A stretch of 64,000 nt of DNA from Citrobacter amalonaticus (GCF_018252635.1 NZ_JAGTXM010000007.1:1-64000); one strand, 5' to 3'. Positions 9,627 to 19,909 are shown, counted from the stretch's first letter. Numbers and translations: made by a program. Notes: a model not told the origin generated them from the letters alone.

Positions 9627-11000
9627 ATGTCAGAACAACAAATAGACTGGGATCTGGCCCTGATCCAGAAATATAACTATTCCGGGCCACGCTATACCTC
9701 GTACCCGACCGCGCTGGAATTTTCTGATGCGTTTGGCGAACCGGCGTTTTTACAGGCCGTCGCGCGCTATCCTGAGCGTCCACTCTCGCTTTACGTCCAT
9801 ATCCCGTTTTGCCACAAGCTCTGCTACTTCTGCGGCTGCAATAAGATTGTAACCCGCCAGCAGCATAAGGCCGATCAGTATCTGGATGCGCTGGAACAGG
9901 AAATTGTGCACCGTGCGCCGCTGTTTGCTGGACGGCAGGTAAGCCAGTTGCACTGGGGCGGCGGTACGCCAACCTATCTGAATAAAGCGCAAATCAGTCG
10001 TCTGATGACGCTGCTGCGGAATCATTTCCACTTCAATGCGGATGCGGAGATTTCGATTGAAGTCGATCCCCGAGAGATAGAGCTGGATGTGCTCGATCAT
10101 TTACGCGCGGAAGGATTTAACCGTCTCAGTATGGGCGTGCAGGACTTCAATAAAGAGGTCCAGCGACTGGTTAACCGTGAGCAAGATGAGGCGTTTATCT
10201 TTGCGCTACTCAATCATGCACGTGACATCGGCTTTACCTCGACCAATATCGATCTGATCTACGGTTTACCTAAACAGACGCCGGAAAGTTTCGCCTATAC
10301 CCTGAAGCGGGTCGCGGAATTAAGTCCCGATCGTCTGAGCGTCTTTAACTATGCGCATTTGCCGACGCTGTTTGCCGCGCAGCGCAAAATTAAAGATGCC
10401 GATCTGCCCAGCGCGCAGCAGAAGCTGGATATTTTGCAGGAAACCATCTCCTCGCTAACAGAGACCGGCTATCAGTTTATCGGCATGGACCACTTTGCCC
10501 GCCCGGATGATGAGCTGGCGATCGCCCAGCGCGAAGGCGTTCTCCACCGTAATTTTCAGGGATACACCACCCAGGGCGACACCGATCTACTGGGGATGGG
10601 GGTTTCTGCCATCAGTATGATTGGCGATTGCTATGCCCAGAACCAGAAAGAGCTGAAACTTTACTATCAGCAGGTGGATGAGCAGGGAAATGCCTTATGG
10701 CGCGGTATCGCGCTGACCCGAGATGACTGTATCCGTCGTGATGTCATCAAGTCGCTGATCTGCAACTTCCGTCTCGACTATGCTGCGGTTGAGCAGCAGT
10801 GGGGTCTGAACTTCGCAGATTACTTTGCCGAAGACCTGAAGCTGTTGGCCCCGCTGGCGAAAGATGGGCTGGTGGATGTGACAGAGAAGGGGATTCAGGT
10901 GACGCCGAAAGGCCGTTTGCTGATTCGTAACATCTGCATGTGCTTTGATGCGTATCTGCGTCAAAAAGCGCGGATGCAGCAGTTTTCGCGGGTGATTTAA
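9627..11000 (+). CDS. hemN: Oxygen-independent coproporphyrinogen III oxidase
   Basis: This 457-residue radical SAM enzyme converts coproporphyrinogen III to protoporphyrinogen IX without oxygen, allowing haem synthesis in anaerobic growth. The cluster motif CHKLCYFC (CX3CX2C) is near residues 62-69, followed by the extra Cys of CGC and the SAM-binding GGGTPTYL. The C-terminal substrate lid domain is complete. ATG 9627 behind GGAAGGAG is preferred over GTG 9621, which overlaps that site. Confidence 0.98.
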   Translation: MSEQQIDWDLALIQKYNYSGPRYTSYPTALEFSDAFGEPAFLQAVARYPERPLSLYVHIPFCHKLCYFCGCNKIVTRQQHKADQYLDALEQEIVHRAPLFAGRQVSQLHWGGGTPTYLNKAQISRLMTLLRNHFHFNADAEISIEVDPREIELDVLDHLRAEGFNRLSMGVQDFNKEVQRLVNREQDEAFIFALLNHARDIGFTSTNIDLIYGLPKQTPESFAYTLKRVAELSPDRLSVFNYAHLPTLFAAQRKIKDADLPSAQQKLDILQETISSLTETGYQFIGMDHFARPDDELAIAQREGVLHRNFQGYTTQGDTDLLGMGVSAISMIGDCYAQNQKELKLYYQQVDEQGNALWRGIALTRDDCIRRDVIKSLICNFRLDYAAVEQQWGLNFADYFAEDLKLLAPLAKDGLVDVTEKGIQVTPKGRLLIRNICMCFDAYLRQKARMQQFSRVI

Positions 11001-11004
11001 TCTG

Positions 11005-11075
11005 TTGCCGGATGGCGCTTCGCTTATCCGGCCTACAACGTGTAGAGCCATTAAGCGTTAGCGCCATCCGGCACA
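11005..11075. repeat. REP/BIME element between hemN and yshB
   Basis: Two oppositely oriented REP units, GCCGGATGGCG with TATCCGGCCTAC and GCGCCATCCGGCA, form a typical bacterial interspersed mosaic element in the convergent gap. Confidence 0.85.
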
Positions 11076-11078
11076 GCG

Positions 11079-11189
11079 TTAGCTGAACAGCCCAACCAGC
11101 GCGGCACACAGTACTGCGGCAACCGCAGTTTGTGGCGTATGGCTGTCGACCGCTCCGCTTGATAGCAGATTTATAATCGATTCCAGCAT
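11079..11189 (-). CDS. yshB: Small protein YshB
   Basis: A 36-residue protein beginning MLESIINLLSSGAVDSHTPQ and ending CAALVGLFS, almost identical to the small membrane-associated YshB of E. coli and Salmonella and in the same place downstream of hemN. The C-terminal half is hydrophobic and may form one membrane helix. Its role is poorly defined. It is too short for ordinary gene finding. Confidence 0.88.
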   Translation of the reverse strand: MLESIINLLSSGAVDSHTPQTAVAAVLCAALVGLFS

Positions 11190-11299
11190 GTTTTGTCCCC
11201 CGTTTGCCGGGCACGATCATACTGAACTCATCGGAACAGTAAAGCGTAAAATAACGGCAATTTGCGCTCAATTATTAATCTTTACACAAGCGTGTGACG

Positions 11300-12709
11300 T
11301 TACTCCATTCCCAGCTCTTTTAACTTACGCGTCAGGGTATTACGCCCCCATCCGAGCAAGCGTGCCGCTTCCTGTTTATGGCCCTGTGTATGGCGCAGCG
11401 CTGTGGTCAGCAACGTGCGTTCCATTTCAGGCTGTGCCTCTGACAGCAGGTTTTGATGACCGGATCGCAGTGCCCGATCCGCCCACTGCGCCAGAAGCGT
11501 GGCCCAACTGTCCGGCTGGAGATGCGACGGGCTTTCGGGCGCGGTGGCTTCGAACAGTTCAGCGGGGAGATCCTGAATTAATACCTCTTGTCCGGCCGCC
11601 ATCACGGTTAACCAGCGACAGGTATTTTCCAGTTGGCGAACGTTGCCCGGCCACGCCAGACGCGTCAGCGCCGCTTCAGTTTCCGGATGTAGCAACTTGG
11701 CCTCAACGCCCAGTTCGCGAGCAGCAACCTGCAAGAAATGGCGAGCCAGGCGCGGAATATCCTCCCGACGCTCGCGCAGCGGTGGTAAGTGCACGCGGAT
11801 GACGTTCAGACGGTGGAACAAATCCTCACGAAACTTGCCTTCCTGGACGCGTAACTCAAGATTCTGGTGGGTTGCAGCGATAATTCGTACGTCCACTTTC
11901 ACTGGCGCATAGCCGCCAACGCGATAAAACTGTCCGTCGGCTAATACGCGCAAAAGACGGGTCTGCACATCCAGCGGCATATCGCCGATCTCATCAAGAA
12001 ACAGCGTGCCGCCATCGGCCTGCTCGAAGCGTCCCTGACGAATGGTATTCGCTCCGGTAAACGCCCCTTTTTCATGACCAAACAACTCGGATTCGATCAA
12101 ATCTTTCGGAATCGCTGCCATGTTGAGCGCGATAAACGGCGCTTTGGCGCGTGGGCTGTGGCGGTGCAGGGCATGGGCGACCAGCTCTTTACCCGTCCCG
12201 GACTCCCCGTTAATCAGCACGCTGATGGAGGAACGAGAGAGCCGCCCGATAATACGAAACACATCCTGCATGGCCGGCGCCTCACCGATGATGTCGGTTG
12301 TCGGGCCATTGATCTGAATATTACGCGGCTGTTGCTGCTCCTGATAATGGCTGATGGCGCGTTCAACCAGTGCGACCGCTTCATCGATATCAAAGGGTTT
12401 GGGCAGGTAATCAAACGCCCCTTGCTGATAAGCGCTGACGGCGGCATCCAGATCGGAATGTGCGGTCATTATGATGACCGGCAACATCGGATGACGCTGT
12501 TTAATCTGTTTTAACAGCGCCAGCCCGTCCATCCCCGGCATCCGAATATCGGACAACAGCACGTCCGGCGTTTTGCTCGCCAGCGCGCCCAGCACGTCGT
12601 TACCGTTTTCAAAGGTGGTACAACTCAGACCCGCTCCGGCGAGAGCACGTTCAAGCACCCAACGGATGGAACTATCGTCATCAACTACCCAGACTATCCC
12701 TCGTTGCAT
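11300..12709 (-). CDS. glnG: Nitrogen regulation response regulator NtrC
   Basis: NtrC activates sigma-54 promoters when nitrogen is short. The 469-residue protein has a receiver domain (acidic pocket VVDDD, phospho-Asp in LLSDIRMPG near 54), a AAA+ domain (Walker A GESGTGKE, the sigma-54 contact loop GAFTGA, Walker [14 protein letters not shown]) and a C-terminal Fis-type helix-turn-helix (about 445-465). ATG 12709 ([12 protein letters not shown]) is chosen over the longer frame from 12766, which runs into glnL. It is the last gene of glnALG. Confidence 0.98.
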   Translation of the reverse strand: MQRGIVWVVDDDSSIRWVLERALAGAGLSCTTFENGNDVLGALASKTPDVLLSDIRMPGMDGLALLKQIKQRHPMLPVIIMTAHSDLDAAVSAYQQGAFDYLPKPFDIDEAVALVERAISHYQEQQQPRNIQINGPTTDIIGEAPAMQDVFRIIGRLSRSSISVLINGESGTGKELVAHALHRHSPRAKAPFIALNMAAIPKDLIESELFGHEKGAFTGANTIRQGRFEQADGGTLFLDEIGDMPLDVQTRLLRVLADGQFYRVGGYAPVKVDVRIIAATHQNLELRVQEGKFREDLFHRLNVIRVHLPPLRERREDIPRLARHFLQVAARELGVEAKLLHPETEAALTRLAWPGNVRQLENTCRWLTVMAAGQEVLIQDLPAELFEATAPESPSHLQPDSWATLLAQWADRALRSGHQNLLSEAQPEMERTLLTTALRHTQGHKQEAARLLGWGRNTLTRKLKELGME

Positions 12710-12717
12710 AAGCACCT

Positions 12718-13767
12718 CTATTTCCGAATCGGCAGATAAACCGAGAACTCGGTATGACCTGGCCAACTGGTAAATTCAATTTTGCCGGAATGCTGATCGA
12801 TCAAATTGCGGGCGATGGATAATCCCAGCCCGGTGCCGCCTTCGCGGCCGCTGACCATAGGGTAAAACAGCGTATCCTGTAAGTGGGAAGGAATTCCCGG
12901 TCCGTTATCTTCAACGTCGATACGCGCCGCCAGGCGATAGCGCTCGCCGTGTAGCGTGAGCTGGAACGCGGTACGGGTACGTAGCACGATCTCCCCACCG
13001 TCTGGTCCCAGCGCCTGTAACGCATTACGGACAATGTTCAACAACACCTGCTCGATCTGTTCCGGGTCGTGCGGCAGTTCCGGCAGGCTGGGATCGTAAT
13101 CGCGGACCAGCGTGACGTTGGCCGGTAACTCCATAGAAACTAGCGCCACTACGCGCTCTGCCACCTTATGAATGCTTTCCGTGACATGCGTTCCTGGCAT
13201 CTGCGGACCCAACAGTCTGTCGACCAGGTTACGTAGCCGGTCAGCCTGTTCAATAATGACTTTTGTGTATTCCAGCAGTGCCGGGTCGGGCAGGGCTTTG
13301 CTCAATAGCTGTGCAGCGCCGCGTAAGCCACCGAGCGGGTTTTTAATCTCGTGCGCCAGTCCACGTACCAGATCGCGTGCGGCGACCTGCTGAGCATGCT
13401 GTAGCTGCTCCTGGCTCAGGCGGCGCTGGTTATCCATCGGCGCCATTTCAAGCAGGATCTGACCATCCGGCAAACGCTGCGCGGTGAGCGACAGAATGTG
13501 CGAACGCCCGTCAATCACCAGCGTGACCTCATTGTCGGTAAACCCTTGCCCCGCCTCTAAGCTTTCGCGCATCAGTTCGATATTCAAAGAAAAATAGCTC
13601 AGGAGTTCAGGAAGCGGTGTACCAAACAGTTTGCGGGAACTTTGGGCGAGTAACTGCTGCGCAGCCGGGTTGGCGTAATGCACCGCCAGCTCATCGTCGA
13701 CCAGTAGGATGCTGTTGATTAAAGAATTAAGGATCTGCCCAGCATCGGGCAGCGTGCCTGTTGCCAT
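12718..13767 (-). CDS. glnL: Nitrogen regulation sensor histidine kinase NtrB
   Basis: This soluble kinase and phosphatase of NtrC is controlled by the PII protein. The 349 residues contain a PAS domain (about 10-110), a dimerisation and phosphotransfer domain with the phospho-His in [11 protein letters not shown] (near 139), and an ATPase domain with N box [11 protein letters not shown] and G boxes DNGPGIP and [10 protein letters not shown]. There is no membrane segment, as expected. It lies 8 bases ahead of glnG. Confidence 0.98.
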   Translation of the reverse strand: MATGTLPDAGQILNSLINSILLVDDELAVHYANPAAQQLLAQSSRKLFGTPLPELLSYFSLNIELMRESLEAGQGFTDNEVTLVIDGRSHILSLTAQRLPDGQILLEMAPMDNQRRLSQEQLQHAQQVAARDLVRGLAHEIKNPLGGLRGAAQLLSKALPDPALLEYTKVIIEQADRLRNLVDRLLGPQMPGTHVTESIHKVAERVVALVSMELPANVTLVRDYDPSLPELPHDPEQIEQVLLNIVRNALQALGPDGGEIVLRTRTAFQLTLHGERYRLAARIDVEDNGPGIPSHLQDTLFYPMVSGREGGTGLGLSIARNLIDQHSGKIEFTSWPGHTEFSVYLPIRK

Positions 13768-13852
13768 ACAGCAGTCTCCTGAATAGTTTGCACCAATTTA
13801 GTGCATTATAGCTTTTAATGTAGAAAAAGCGCGAAGGATCAGCTTGTTGACG

Positions 13853-14040
13853 GTGAAAAAAGCCCATCGTGAGATGGGCTAAAAGTTTCCACGGCAACTA
13901 AAATTCTCCGTATCTTTCTTACCGCAGCGGTGTTGGCTGCTCTCAGTCACCCGAATCACTTAGTGGACTAAGCTCATCGGGATCCCTTCGATTGCCGCCT
14001 TGCTGCAATAAGAAATCTACGGGAATTACAACTAATTATC
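13853..14040 (-). ncRNA. glnA 3' region with terminator; probable GlnZ-type small RNA
   Basis: The glnA-glnL gap of 274 bases is far from featureless. Reading leftward it starts just after the glnA stop, contains a structured element beginning near TTGCAGCAAGGCGGCAA, and ends in the intrinsic terminator AGCCCATC/GATGGGCT followed by TTTTTT on the minus strand. In E. coli the glnA 3' UTR yields the Hfq-bound RNA GlnZ, which links nitrogen state to carbon genes; this stretch has the right place and shape. The 5' end is a guess. The glnL promoter must lie in or just left of this region. Confidence 0.6.
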
Positions 14041-14041
14041 A

Positions 14042-15451
14042 TTAAACGCTGTAATACAGCTCAAACTCTACCGGGTGCGGCGTCATGCGTACGCGGTCGT
14101 TTTCTTCAGTGCGCAGCGCGATGTAAGCATCGATGGCTTCATCAGTGAACACGCCGCCCGCTTTCAGGAATTCGCGGTCCAGATTCAGCTCGTTCAGTGC
14201 TTCTTCCAGAGAGCCGGCAACCTGTGGGATCTCTTTGGCTTCTTCCGGCGGCAGGTCATACAGGTTTTTGTCCATGGCTTCGCCCGGGTGGATCTTGTTC
14301 TTAATACCGTCAAGACCGGCCATCAGCAGGGCTGCAAAGCACAGATACGGGTTTGCAGCCGGATCCGGGAAGCGGACTTCGATACGACGTGCTTTCGGAG
14401 ATGCCACCACCGGAATACGGATAGAGGCAGAACGGTTACGCGCAGAGTAAGCCAGCATAACCGGTGCTTCGTAACCCGGGACCAGACGCTTGTAAGAGTT
14501 GGTGGTCGGGTTCGCCAGGGCGTTAATCGCTTTAGCGTGTTTAATCACGCCGCCGATGTAGTACAGCGCCTGCTCAGACAGACCCGCATATTTGTCGCCA
14601 GAGAACAGGTTGGTACCGTTCTTGGACAGGGACATGTGGCAGTGCATACCGGAACCGTTATCGCCGAACATCGGTTTTGGCATGAAGGTCGCGGTCTTGC
14701 CGAAGCGGTGAGCGACGTTGTGTACTACATATTTGTAGATCTGAATTTCGTCCGCTTTTTTGGTCATGGTGTTGAAGCGGGTTGCCACTTCGTTCTGACC
14801 TGCAGTGGCCACTTCATGGTGGTGAGCTTCAACGACCAGGCCCATTTGCTCCATCACCAGACACATTTCAGAACGGATGTCCTGAGCGGAGTCTACTGGT
14901 GGAACCGGGAAGTAGCCGCCTTTCACTGCCGGACGGTGACCTTTGTTACCACCTTCGTACTGGGTGGAGGAGTTCCATGCGCCTTCGATGTCATCGATAG
15001 CCACGTGAGAACCGGAGATTGACGCGCCGAAGCGGATGTCGTCAAACAGGAAGAATTCTGGTTCTGGCCCGAACAGAACGGTATCCGCGATGCCGGTGGA
15101 GCGCAGGTATTCTTCAGCACGCTTGGCGATAGAGCGCGGGTCGCGGTCATAGCCTTGCAGGGTACCCGGTTCCAGGATGTCACAACGGATGATCAGCGTA
15201 GAATCCGCGAAGAACGGGTCGATGACTGCGGTAGAAGCATCCGGCATCAGCACCATGTCGGATTCGTTGATGCCTTTCCAGCCACCAATCGAAGAGCCGT
15301 CAAACATTTTGCCTTCTTCGAAGAATTCGGCATTTACCTGATGAGCAGGAATCGTGACGTGCTGTTCTTTACCTTTAGTATCAGTGAAGCGCAAATCAAC
15401 AAACTTCACTTCGTGCTCATTCAGCATCGTCAAAACGTGTTCAGCGGACAT
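14042..15451 (-). CDS. glnA: Glutamine synthetase type I
   Basis: GlnA makes glutamine from glutamate, ammonia and ATP as a dodecamer. The 469-residue sequence shows the beta-grasp domain ([13 protein letters not shown]), the catalytic metal site ([11 protein letters not shown]), the [12 protein letters not shown] loop, the ATP region ([17 protein letters not shown]) and the [17 protein letters not shown] loop. The adenylylation Tyr lies in [12 protein letters not shown] near residue 398, so control by GlnE is expected. The gene heads the glnALG operon. Confidence 0.99.
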   Translation of the reverse strand: MSAEHVLTMLNEHEVKFVDLRFTDTKGKEQHVTIPAHQVNAEFFEEGKMFDGSSIGGWKGINESDMVLMPDASTAVIDPFFADSTLIIRCDILEPGTLQGYDRDPRSIAKRAEEYLRSTGIADTVLFGPEPEFFLFDDIRFGASISGSHVAIDDIEGAWNSSTQYEGGNKGHRPAVKGGYFPVPPVDSAQDIRSEMCLVMEQMGLVVEAHHHEVATAGQNEVATRFNTMTKKADEIQIYKYVVHNVAHRFGKTATFMPKPMFGDNGSGMHCHMSLSKNGTNLFSGDKYAGLSEQALYYIGGVIKHAKAINALANPTTNSYKRLVPGYEAPVMLAYSARNRSASIRIPVVASPKARRIEVRFPDPAANPYLCFAALLMAGLDGIKNKIHPGEAMDKNLYDLPPEEAKEIPQVAGSLEEALNELNLDREFLKAGGVFTDEAIDAYIALRTEENDRVRMTPHPVEFELYYSV

Positions 15452-15538
15452 ACTTAACTCTCCAGATTGGTCATAGTCGTCGTGGTAACGAGGTGTTCAA
15501 TTCTTTAATCATTGGCCGTGTCGCCGTAAAAAAGATAA

Positions 15539-15555
15539 AGCGAAATCTGTGCCAA
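15539..15555 (-). promoter_or_regulatory. Sigma-54 promoter of glnA (glnAp2)
   Basis: On the minus strand TTGGCACAGATTTCGCT matches the -24/-12 sigma-54 pattern TGGCAC-N5-TTGC with one change. It lies about 90 bases ahead of glnA, at the position of the NtrC-activated glnAp2 of E. coli. Confidence 0.9.
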
Positions 15556-15584
15556 CTTTTAAATTGCCCCTAAAAGGCGTTATC

Positions 15585-15680
15585 ATGCGCACCATCGTGC
15601 AAAAGGGTTGCACCATGCCGTGTATGTTGCACCAGTATAGTGCTTTAATGTGAACATTGAGCACCATATTGGTGCAATGG
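15585..15680 (-). promoter_or_regulatory. NtrC enhancer sites upstream of glnA
   Basis: Two strong sites of the form GCACCA-N5-TGGTGC are visible, GCACCATATTGGTGCAA at 15661-15677 and TTGCACCAGTATAGTGCT at 15628-15645, with weaker copies around 15589 and 15609. They lie upstream of the sigma-54 promoter, as in E. coli where five sites are known. The rest of the 376-base glnA-typA gap should hold the sigma-70 promoters of both genes. Confidence 0.88.
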
Positions 15681-15827
15681 ACCGTGTATAACCCTTTTAA
15701 CGCTCCGTGAAAGCGATCACAAAGAAACTCTGCAATACTTGTTTGCGGAGGATGTTTGTGATCCTGTTTTGTAGTGCGATTAATCCGTGTACAATAACGC
15801 GCTATTTCTAATGCCTGAGGCAAAGTT

Positions 15828-17651
15828 GTGATCGAAAATTTGCGTAATATCGCCATCATCGCGCACGTTGACCATGGTAAAACTACCCTGGTTGATAAGC
15901 TGCTGCAGCAATCCGGTACGTTCGACTCTCGTGCCGAAACTCAAGAGCGTGTGATGGACTCCAACGATTTGGAGAAAGAGCGTGGGATTACCATCCTCGC
16001 GAAAAACACCGCTATCAAATGGAATGATTACCGTATCAACATCGTTGATACCCCTGGGCACGCAGACTTCGGTGGTGAAGTTGAGCGTGTCATGTCCATG
16101 GTTGACTCTGTGCTGCTGGTGGTTGACGCATTTGACGGCCCGATGCCGCAGACGCGCTTCGTGACCAAAAAAGCCTTTGCGCATGGCCTGAAGCCAATCG
16201 TGGTCATCAACAAAGTTGACCGCCCTGGCGCGCGTCCGGACTGGGTTGTCGATCAGGTATTTGACCTGTTCGTGAACCTCGACGCGACTGACGAACAGCT
16301 GGATTTCCCGATCATCTACGCTTCTGCGCTGAACGGTATTGCCGGTCTGGATCACGAAGATATGGCGGAAGACATGACCCCGCTGTATCAGGCGATTGTC
16401 GACCACGTACCAGCGCCGGACGTTGACCTTGATGGTCCGTTCCAGATGCAGATCTCGCAGCTGGACTACAACAACTACGTTGGCGTTATCGGCATCGGCC
16501 GTATCAAACGCGGTAAAGTGAAGCCGAACCAGCAGATCACTATCGTGGATAGCGAAGGCAAAACCCGCAACGGTAAAGTCGGTAAAGTTCTGACTCACCT
16601 GGGTCTGGAGCGTATCGACAGCGATCTGGCAGAAGCAGGCGACATCATCGCGATCACCGGTCTGGGCGAGCTGAACATCTCTGACACTATCTGCGATCCG
16701 CAGAATGTGGAAGCGCTGCCGGCACTGTCTGTTGATGAACCGACCGTTACCATGTTCTTCAACGTCAACACCTCTCCGTTCTGTGGTAAAGAAGGTAAAT
16801 ACGTTACCTCCCGTCAGATCCTTGACCGCCTGAACAAAGAGCTGGTGCACAACGTTGCGCTGCGTGTTGAAGAAACTGAAGATGCGGACGCGTTCCGTGT
16901 ATCCGGTCGTGGTGAGCTGCACCTGTCAGTTCTTATCGAAAACATGCGTCGTGAAGGTTTCGAAATGGCGGTTTCCCGTCCGAAAGTTATCTTCCGCGAA
17001 ATCGATGGCCGTAAACAAGAGCCGTTCGAGAACGTGACGCTGGACGTTGAAGAGCAGCACCAGGGTTCTGTCATGCAGGCACTGGGCGAGCGTAAAGGCG
17101 ACCTGAAAAACATGAATCCAGATGGCAAAGGCCGCGTACGTCTCGACTACGTGATCCCAAGCCGTGGTCTGATCGGCTTCCGTTCAGAATTCATGACCAT
17201 GACTTCCGGTACCGGTCTGCTGTACTCCACTTTCAGTCACTACGATGACGTACGTCCGGGTGAAGTCGGTCAGCGCCAGAACGGCGTACTGATCTCCAAC
17301 GGCCAGGGTAAAGCAGTTGCGTTTGCGCTGTTCAGCCTGCAGGACCGCGGTAAGCTGTTCCTCGGTCACGGTGCCGAAGTGTACGAAGGCCAGATCATCG
17401 GTATTCACAGCCGTTCCAACGACCTGACCGTAAACTGCCTGACCGGTAAGAAACTGACCAACATGCGTGCTTCCGGTACTGACGAAGCCACGGTTCTGGT
17501 TCCGCCGGTTAAGATGACCCTGGAGCAAGCGCTGGAGTTCATCGATGACGACGAACTGGTAGAAGTGACTCCTCAGTCTATCCGTATTCGTAAACGTCAC
17601 CTGACGGAAAACGATCGCCGCCGCGCGAACCGTGGTCCGAAAGAAGATTAA
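15828..17651 (+). CDS. typA: Ribosome-dependent GTPase TypA/BipA
   Basis: TypA is a 607-residue translational GTPase that binds the ribosome under stress and cold and supports 50S assembly. It has the elongation-factor GTPase motifs [12 protein letters not shown] (about 12-23), [22 protein letters not shown], then domain II, two EF-G-like domains and the TypA-specific C-terminal domain. GTG at 15828 is the start, as in E. coli. It is divergent from glnA. Confidence 0.98.
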   Translation: MIENLRNIAIIAHVDHGKTTLVDKLLQQSGTFDSRAETQERVMDSNDLEKERGITILAKNTAIKWNDYRINIVDTPGHADFGGEVERVMSMVDSVLLVVDAFDGPMPQTRFVTKKAFAHGLKPIVVINKVDRPGARPDWVVDQVFDLFVNLDATDEQLDFPIIYASALNGIAGLDHEDMAEDMTPLYQAIVDHVPAPDVDLDGPFQMQISQLDYNNYVGVIGIGRIKRGKVKPNQQITIVDSEGKTRNGKVGKVLTHLGLERIDSDLAEAGDIIAITGLGELNISDTICDPQNVEALPALSVDEPTVTMFFNVNTSPFCGKEGKYVTSRQILDRLNKELVHNVALRVEETEDADAFRVSGRGELHLSVLIENMRREGFEMAVSRPKVIFREIDGRKQEPFENVTLDVEEQHQGSVMQALGERKGDLKNMNPDGKGRVRLDYVIPSRGLIGFRSEFMTMTSGTGLLYSTFSHYDDVRPGEVGQRQNGVLISNGQGKAVAFALFSLQDRGKLFLGHGAEVYEGQIIGIHSRSNDLTVNCLTGKKLTNMRASGTDEATVLVPPVKMTLEQALEFIDDDELVEVTPQSIRIRKRHLTENDRRRANRGPKED

Positions 17652-17671
17652 TACTTACGCTCTTGCTATGA

Positions 17672-17702
17672 AAAAGCCGCTGATATCAGCGGCTTTTTTT
17701 TT
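17672..17702 (+). terminator. typA terminator
   Basis: AAGCCGCTGA/TCAGCGGCTT followed by T8 lies 20 bases after the typA stop. Confidence 0.92.
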
Positions 17703-17818
17703 GAAATATTTATTTTGAGGTATTTATCAAAGTATTAATATCTTTATCGTTTAATCTGGCTTCGGCGTATCATTCAGAGATTATTCATTCATTTGATTTA
17801 TCTATAAGGGAGGATTTA

Positions 17819-18493
17819 ATGATTTTTTGTACGTTAAATCTCCGGCAGATTTCCCGTGATGGTAGATTAAAATTGAGATGTGCAGGGGTTGGTGAGTTTG
17901 ATGTGTTTTCTGGTTTGGGGAAATATAAGAACAATCCAAATTATTATATGCAAAAGAACGGTCCGATTCCTCCAGGCGTATATTGGATTGTTGATCGGCC
18001 AACAGGAGGTATTGGTTCATGGTTAACACAGCTAGAAAAAGAGTGGCGGACAGGGAATAATTATGATGATTGGTTTGCCTTATATAAAGATGATGGACTT
18101 ATAAATGATTATACGATCGTTGTTTTTAAGTCATTCATTGGGTATGGAAAACAAGAAGAATTAACAGATATGCATGCTTTAATCAATAATGACTCACCTT
18201 TCGATAACTGGCACGGTGAATATCATTATCAAGATGGCTATCGTTTGAAAGAAAAAAGCAAGGCTTATGTTGGTGTAGATGAACCACCATTTGCGTATAA
18301 AACCAGAACACGTTCTTCGTTCAGACTGCATCCATTACGGCCCGATGGAACAGGTGTCTCTGATGGCTGTATAACTTTCTATAATCAGCAGGATTATGAC
18401 AGGCTCAGGTATAACTTATTAATGGCGCATAAACATCCTATAAATGGTGGACAATTAGAAGCTTATAGACAAATAACGGTAACAGGTAATTGA
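17819..18493 (+). CDS. DUF2778 (Tlde1-like) peptidoglycan-acting effector candidate
   Basis: A 224-residue protein with no signal peptide. Its C-terminal half has a catalytic pattern like that of L,D-transpeptidase-fold enzymes: H171 in FRLHPLRPDG and C184 in GVSDGCITF, 13 residues apart. An N-terminal SGLGKYKNNPNY and a central GPIPPGVYWI block are typical of DUF2778. The Salmonella member Tlde1 is delivered by type VI secretion into the periplasm of rivals, where it damages peptidoglycan. A strong ribosome-binding site (AAGGGAGG) precedes ATG 17819. The gene is clearly richer in A and T than its neighbours, which suggests transfer. Enzyme class is inferred from motifs; no secretion genes are in the window. 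Confidence 0.75.
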   Translation: MIFCTLNLRQISRDGRLKLRCAGVGEFDVFSGLGKYKNNPNYYMQKNGPIPPGVYWIVDRPTGGIGSWLTQLEKEWRTGNNYDDWFALYKDDGLINDYTIVVFKSFIGYGKQEELTDMHALINNDSPFDNWHGEYHYQDGYRLKEKSKAYVGVDEPPFAYKTRTRSSFRLHPLRPDGTGVSDGCITFYNQQDYDRLRYNLLMAHKHPINGGQLEAYRQITVTGN

Positions 18494-18494
18494 A

Positions 18495-18941
18495 ATGTCT
18501 AATATCAGTTATCTTATTTTGTTTGTTACTTCTGTTGTTTTTGCGATAGTTGGCGCAAGCCTTTTATATTGCTTTTCTATTGATGGGACTGAAATTGATG
18601 TGTATTTATGCTTGTATATTATCATTTGTTTTCTGGTATATTTATGGGGAGTGAGAATATTTCACCCGATTAACGCTTCAATTTGTTGCTGCGGAATTGT
18701 GTATTTAATTATTTTTGCTTATGGACCATTTTTAATTGGATTAATGGGGTTGTTTGAGGATGTTATTACCAGCGTGTGTTCTTTCTTTGAATGTGACATA
18801 TATGCAAAAAACAATTTTTTGAGCATATATGAAGTGAATATTTATATAGCGATCACTTCATTTTTTGCACTGAGCGTGGCATGGCTGTTTGACACACTTC
18901 TGAAGTTAGTCATAAAAATTACCATAGTCAAAATCCGCTGA
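18495..18941 (+). CDS. Polytopic membrane protein, candidate immunity to the adjacent effector
   Basis: A 148-residue very hydrophobic protein starting one base after the effector stop, so the two are cotranscribed. Four likely membrane helices are at about residues 5-27, 36-55, 63-88 and 115-140, with a Cys-rich external segment (CSFFECDIY) before the last. I recognise no family. Position and spacing suggest that it protects the cell from the DUF2778 protein. The region is AT-rich with rare codons, as in the partner. Confidence 0.6.
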   Translation: MSNISYLILFVTSVVFAIVGASLLYCFSIDGTEIDVYLCLYIIICFLVYLWGVRIFHPINASICCCGIVYLIIFAYGPFLIGLMGLFEDVITSVCSFFECDIYAKNNFLSIYEVNIYIAITSFFALSVAWLFDTLLKLVIKITIVKIR

Positions 18942-19109
18942 TCTGAACGTAGGGCTTACTTTAATCGGTTTCATATTGTTGACCAACTTTGCGATAGTTT
19001 GCCAGATGGCGGCCAACCCACACCATACTGCAACCTCAATACATTACGCACTCTCTGTAGACCAGATAAGCTTGTGCCATCGGGCATTTCGTCGTTTGTC
19101 AGCTCTCTC

Positions 19110-19134
19110 AAGCCGCTGAAATTCAGCGGCTTTT
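19110..19134. terminator. Bidirectional terminator between the effector pair and ompL
   Basis: AAGCCGCTGAA/TTCAGCGGCTT with A-rich and T-rich flanks, serving both converging units. The stem resembles the typA terminator, so typA 3' sequence may have been duplicated when the pair was inserted. Confidence 0.75.
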
Positions 19135-19149
19135 CTGTTTTCAGATCAG

Positions 19150-19842
19150 TTAAAAGAAATATTTCACCCCAACGCGAATCTGGTTTTGTTCGCGGTGCCA
19201 GGGTTCCACGTTACGATCCAGCCAGCGCAGTTCGAAGTAGGGTAACCAGTTCTGGTTGATCCGATAACGGAAGGTATTGGTAATTTCCCAGTGGTGATCC
19301 TTGCCGTTACTGCTATGAAAATCATTCACCCGCATAAAATAGTGGGGTTCAAAGGTATACGAGAACTTATCGGTAATAATAAAGTTCCAGTAGTTGCCTA
19401 TCTCATAGGTATCGTTATTATCTCGATCGCCGTTTAAATCGACCGAGCTGTAATTATTATGATTGTATCGGTTACGTACCGTCAGATTAAACCACGGAGT
19501 AAACTTATAATTGACGTCCAGATAGACCGCGCCGCTGGAACCAATGCTTTTGTCGGTAATCAATCCACCGGGTTGGATGGTTAATTTATCTGTAGGTTTG
19601 AATAACGGGTACCAGCCTTCGATTTCGTTATAGCCATGCTTTAACTCGTCTTTACGCTGGAGCGTGTAGGTGTTGGTGAGCATAATGCCTGCTCCCATAT
19701 CAAAATTATAGCCAACACGTAACATGATCTCTTGCTGGTCGGAGGCCAGATTATACGCTTCTCGGTTTTCGACATAAGCACCAGCCAAAACAGAGGTTGA
19801 TATCACTGAGGATAACAGAATGATTGTGTTTAAGGTTTTCAT
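19150..19842 (-). CDS. ompL: Outer-membrane porin OmpL
   Basis: A 230-residue oligogalacturonate-type (KdgM family) porin, likely a 12-strand barrel passing sulfoquinovose or its glycosides. ATG 19842 gives the signal peptide MKTLNTIILLSSVISTSVLA, cut before GAYVENRE; another ATG lies one codon upstream. The C-terminus IRVGVKYFF has the terminal Phe of outer-membrane proteins. It is the last gene of the leftward sulfoquinovose cluster, after yihO. Confidence 0.93.
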   Translation of the reverse strand: MKTLNTIILLSSVISTSVLAGAYVENREAYNLASDQQEIMLRVGYNFDMGAGIMLTNTYTLQRKDELKHGYNEIEGWYPLFKPTDKLTIQPGGLITDKSIGSSGAVYLDVNYKFTPWFNLTVRNRYNHNNYSSVDLNGDRDNNDTYEIGNYWNFIITDKFSYTFEPHYFMRVNDFHSSNGKDHHWEITNTFRYRINQNWLPYFELRWLDRNVEPWHREQNQIRVGVKYFF

Positions 19843-19909
19843 CATAAATCCATTTTTTAAGCGTAGGGAAGCCGCCATCCATCAGGATGGAAATAGCGGC
19901 AAGTTTTAT

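Noticed and set aside
14075-15022. 315-codon open frame antisense to glnA
   Set aside because: Shadow of glnA codon use; composition is rich in His, Arg, Phe and Val without domains.
15780-16922. 380-codon open frame antisense to typA
   Set aside because: Shadow of typA codon use; no start signal and no recognisable fold.
18999-19259. 86-codon open frame overlapping the ompL end
   Set aside because: It crosses a terminator hairpin and has no ribosome-binding site or hydrophobic or domain features.
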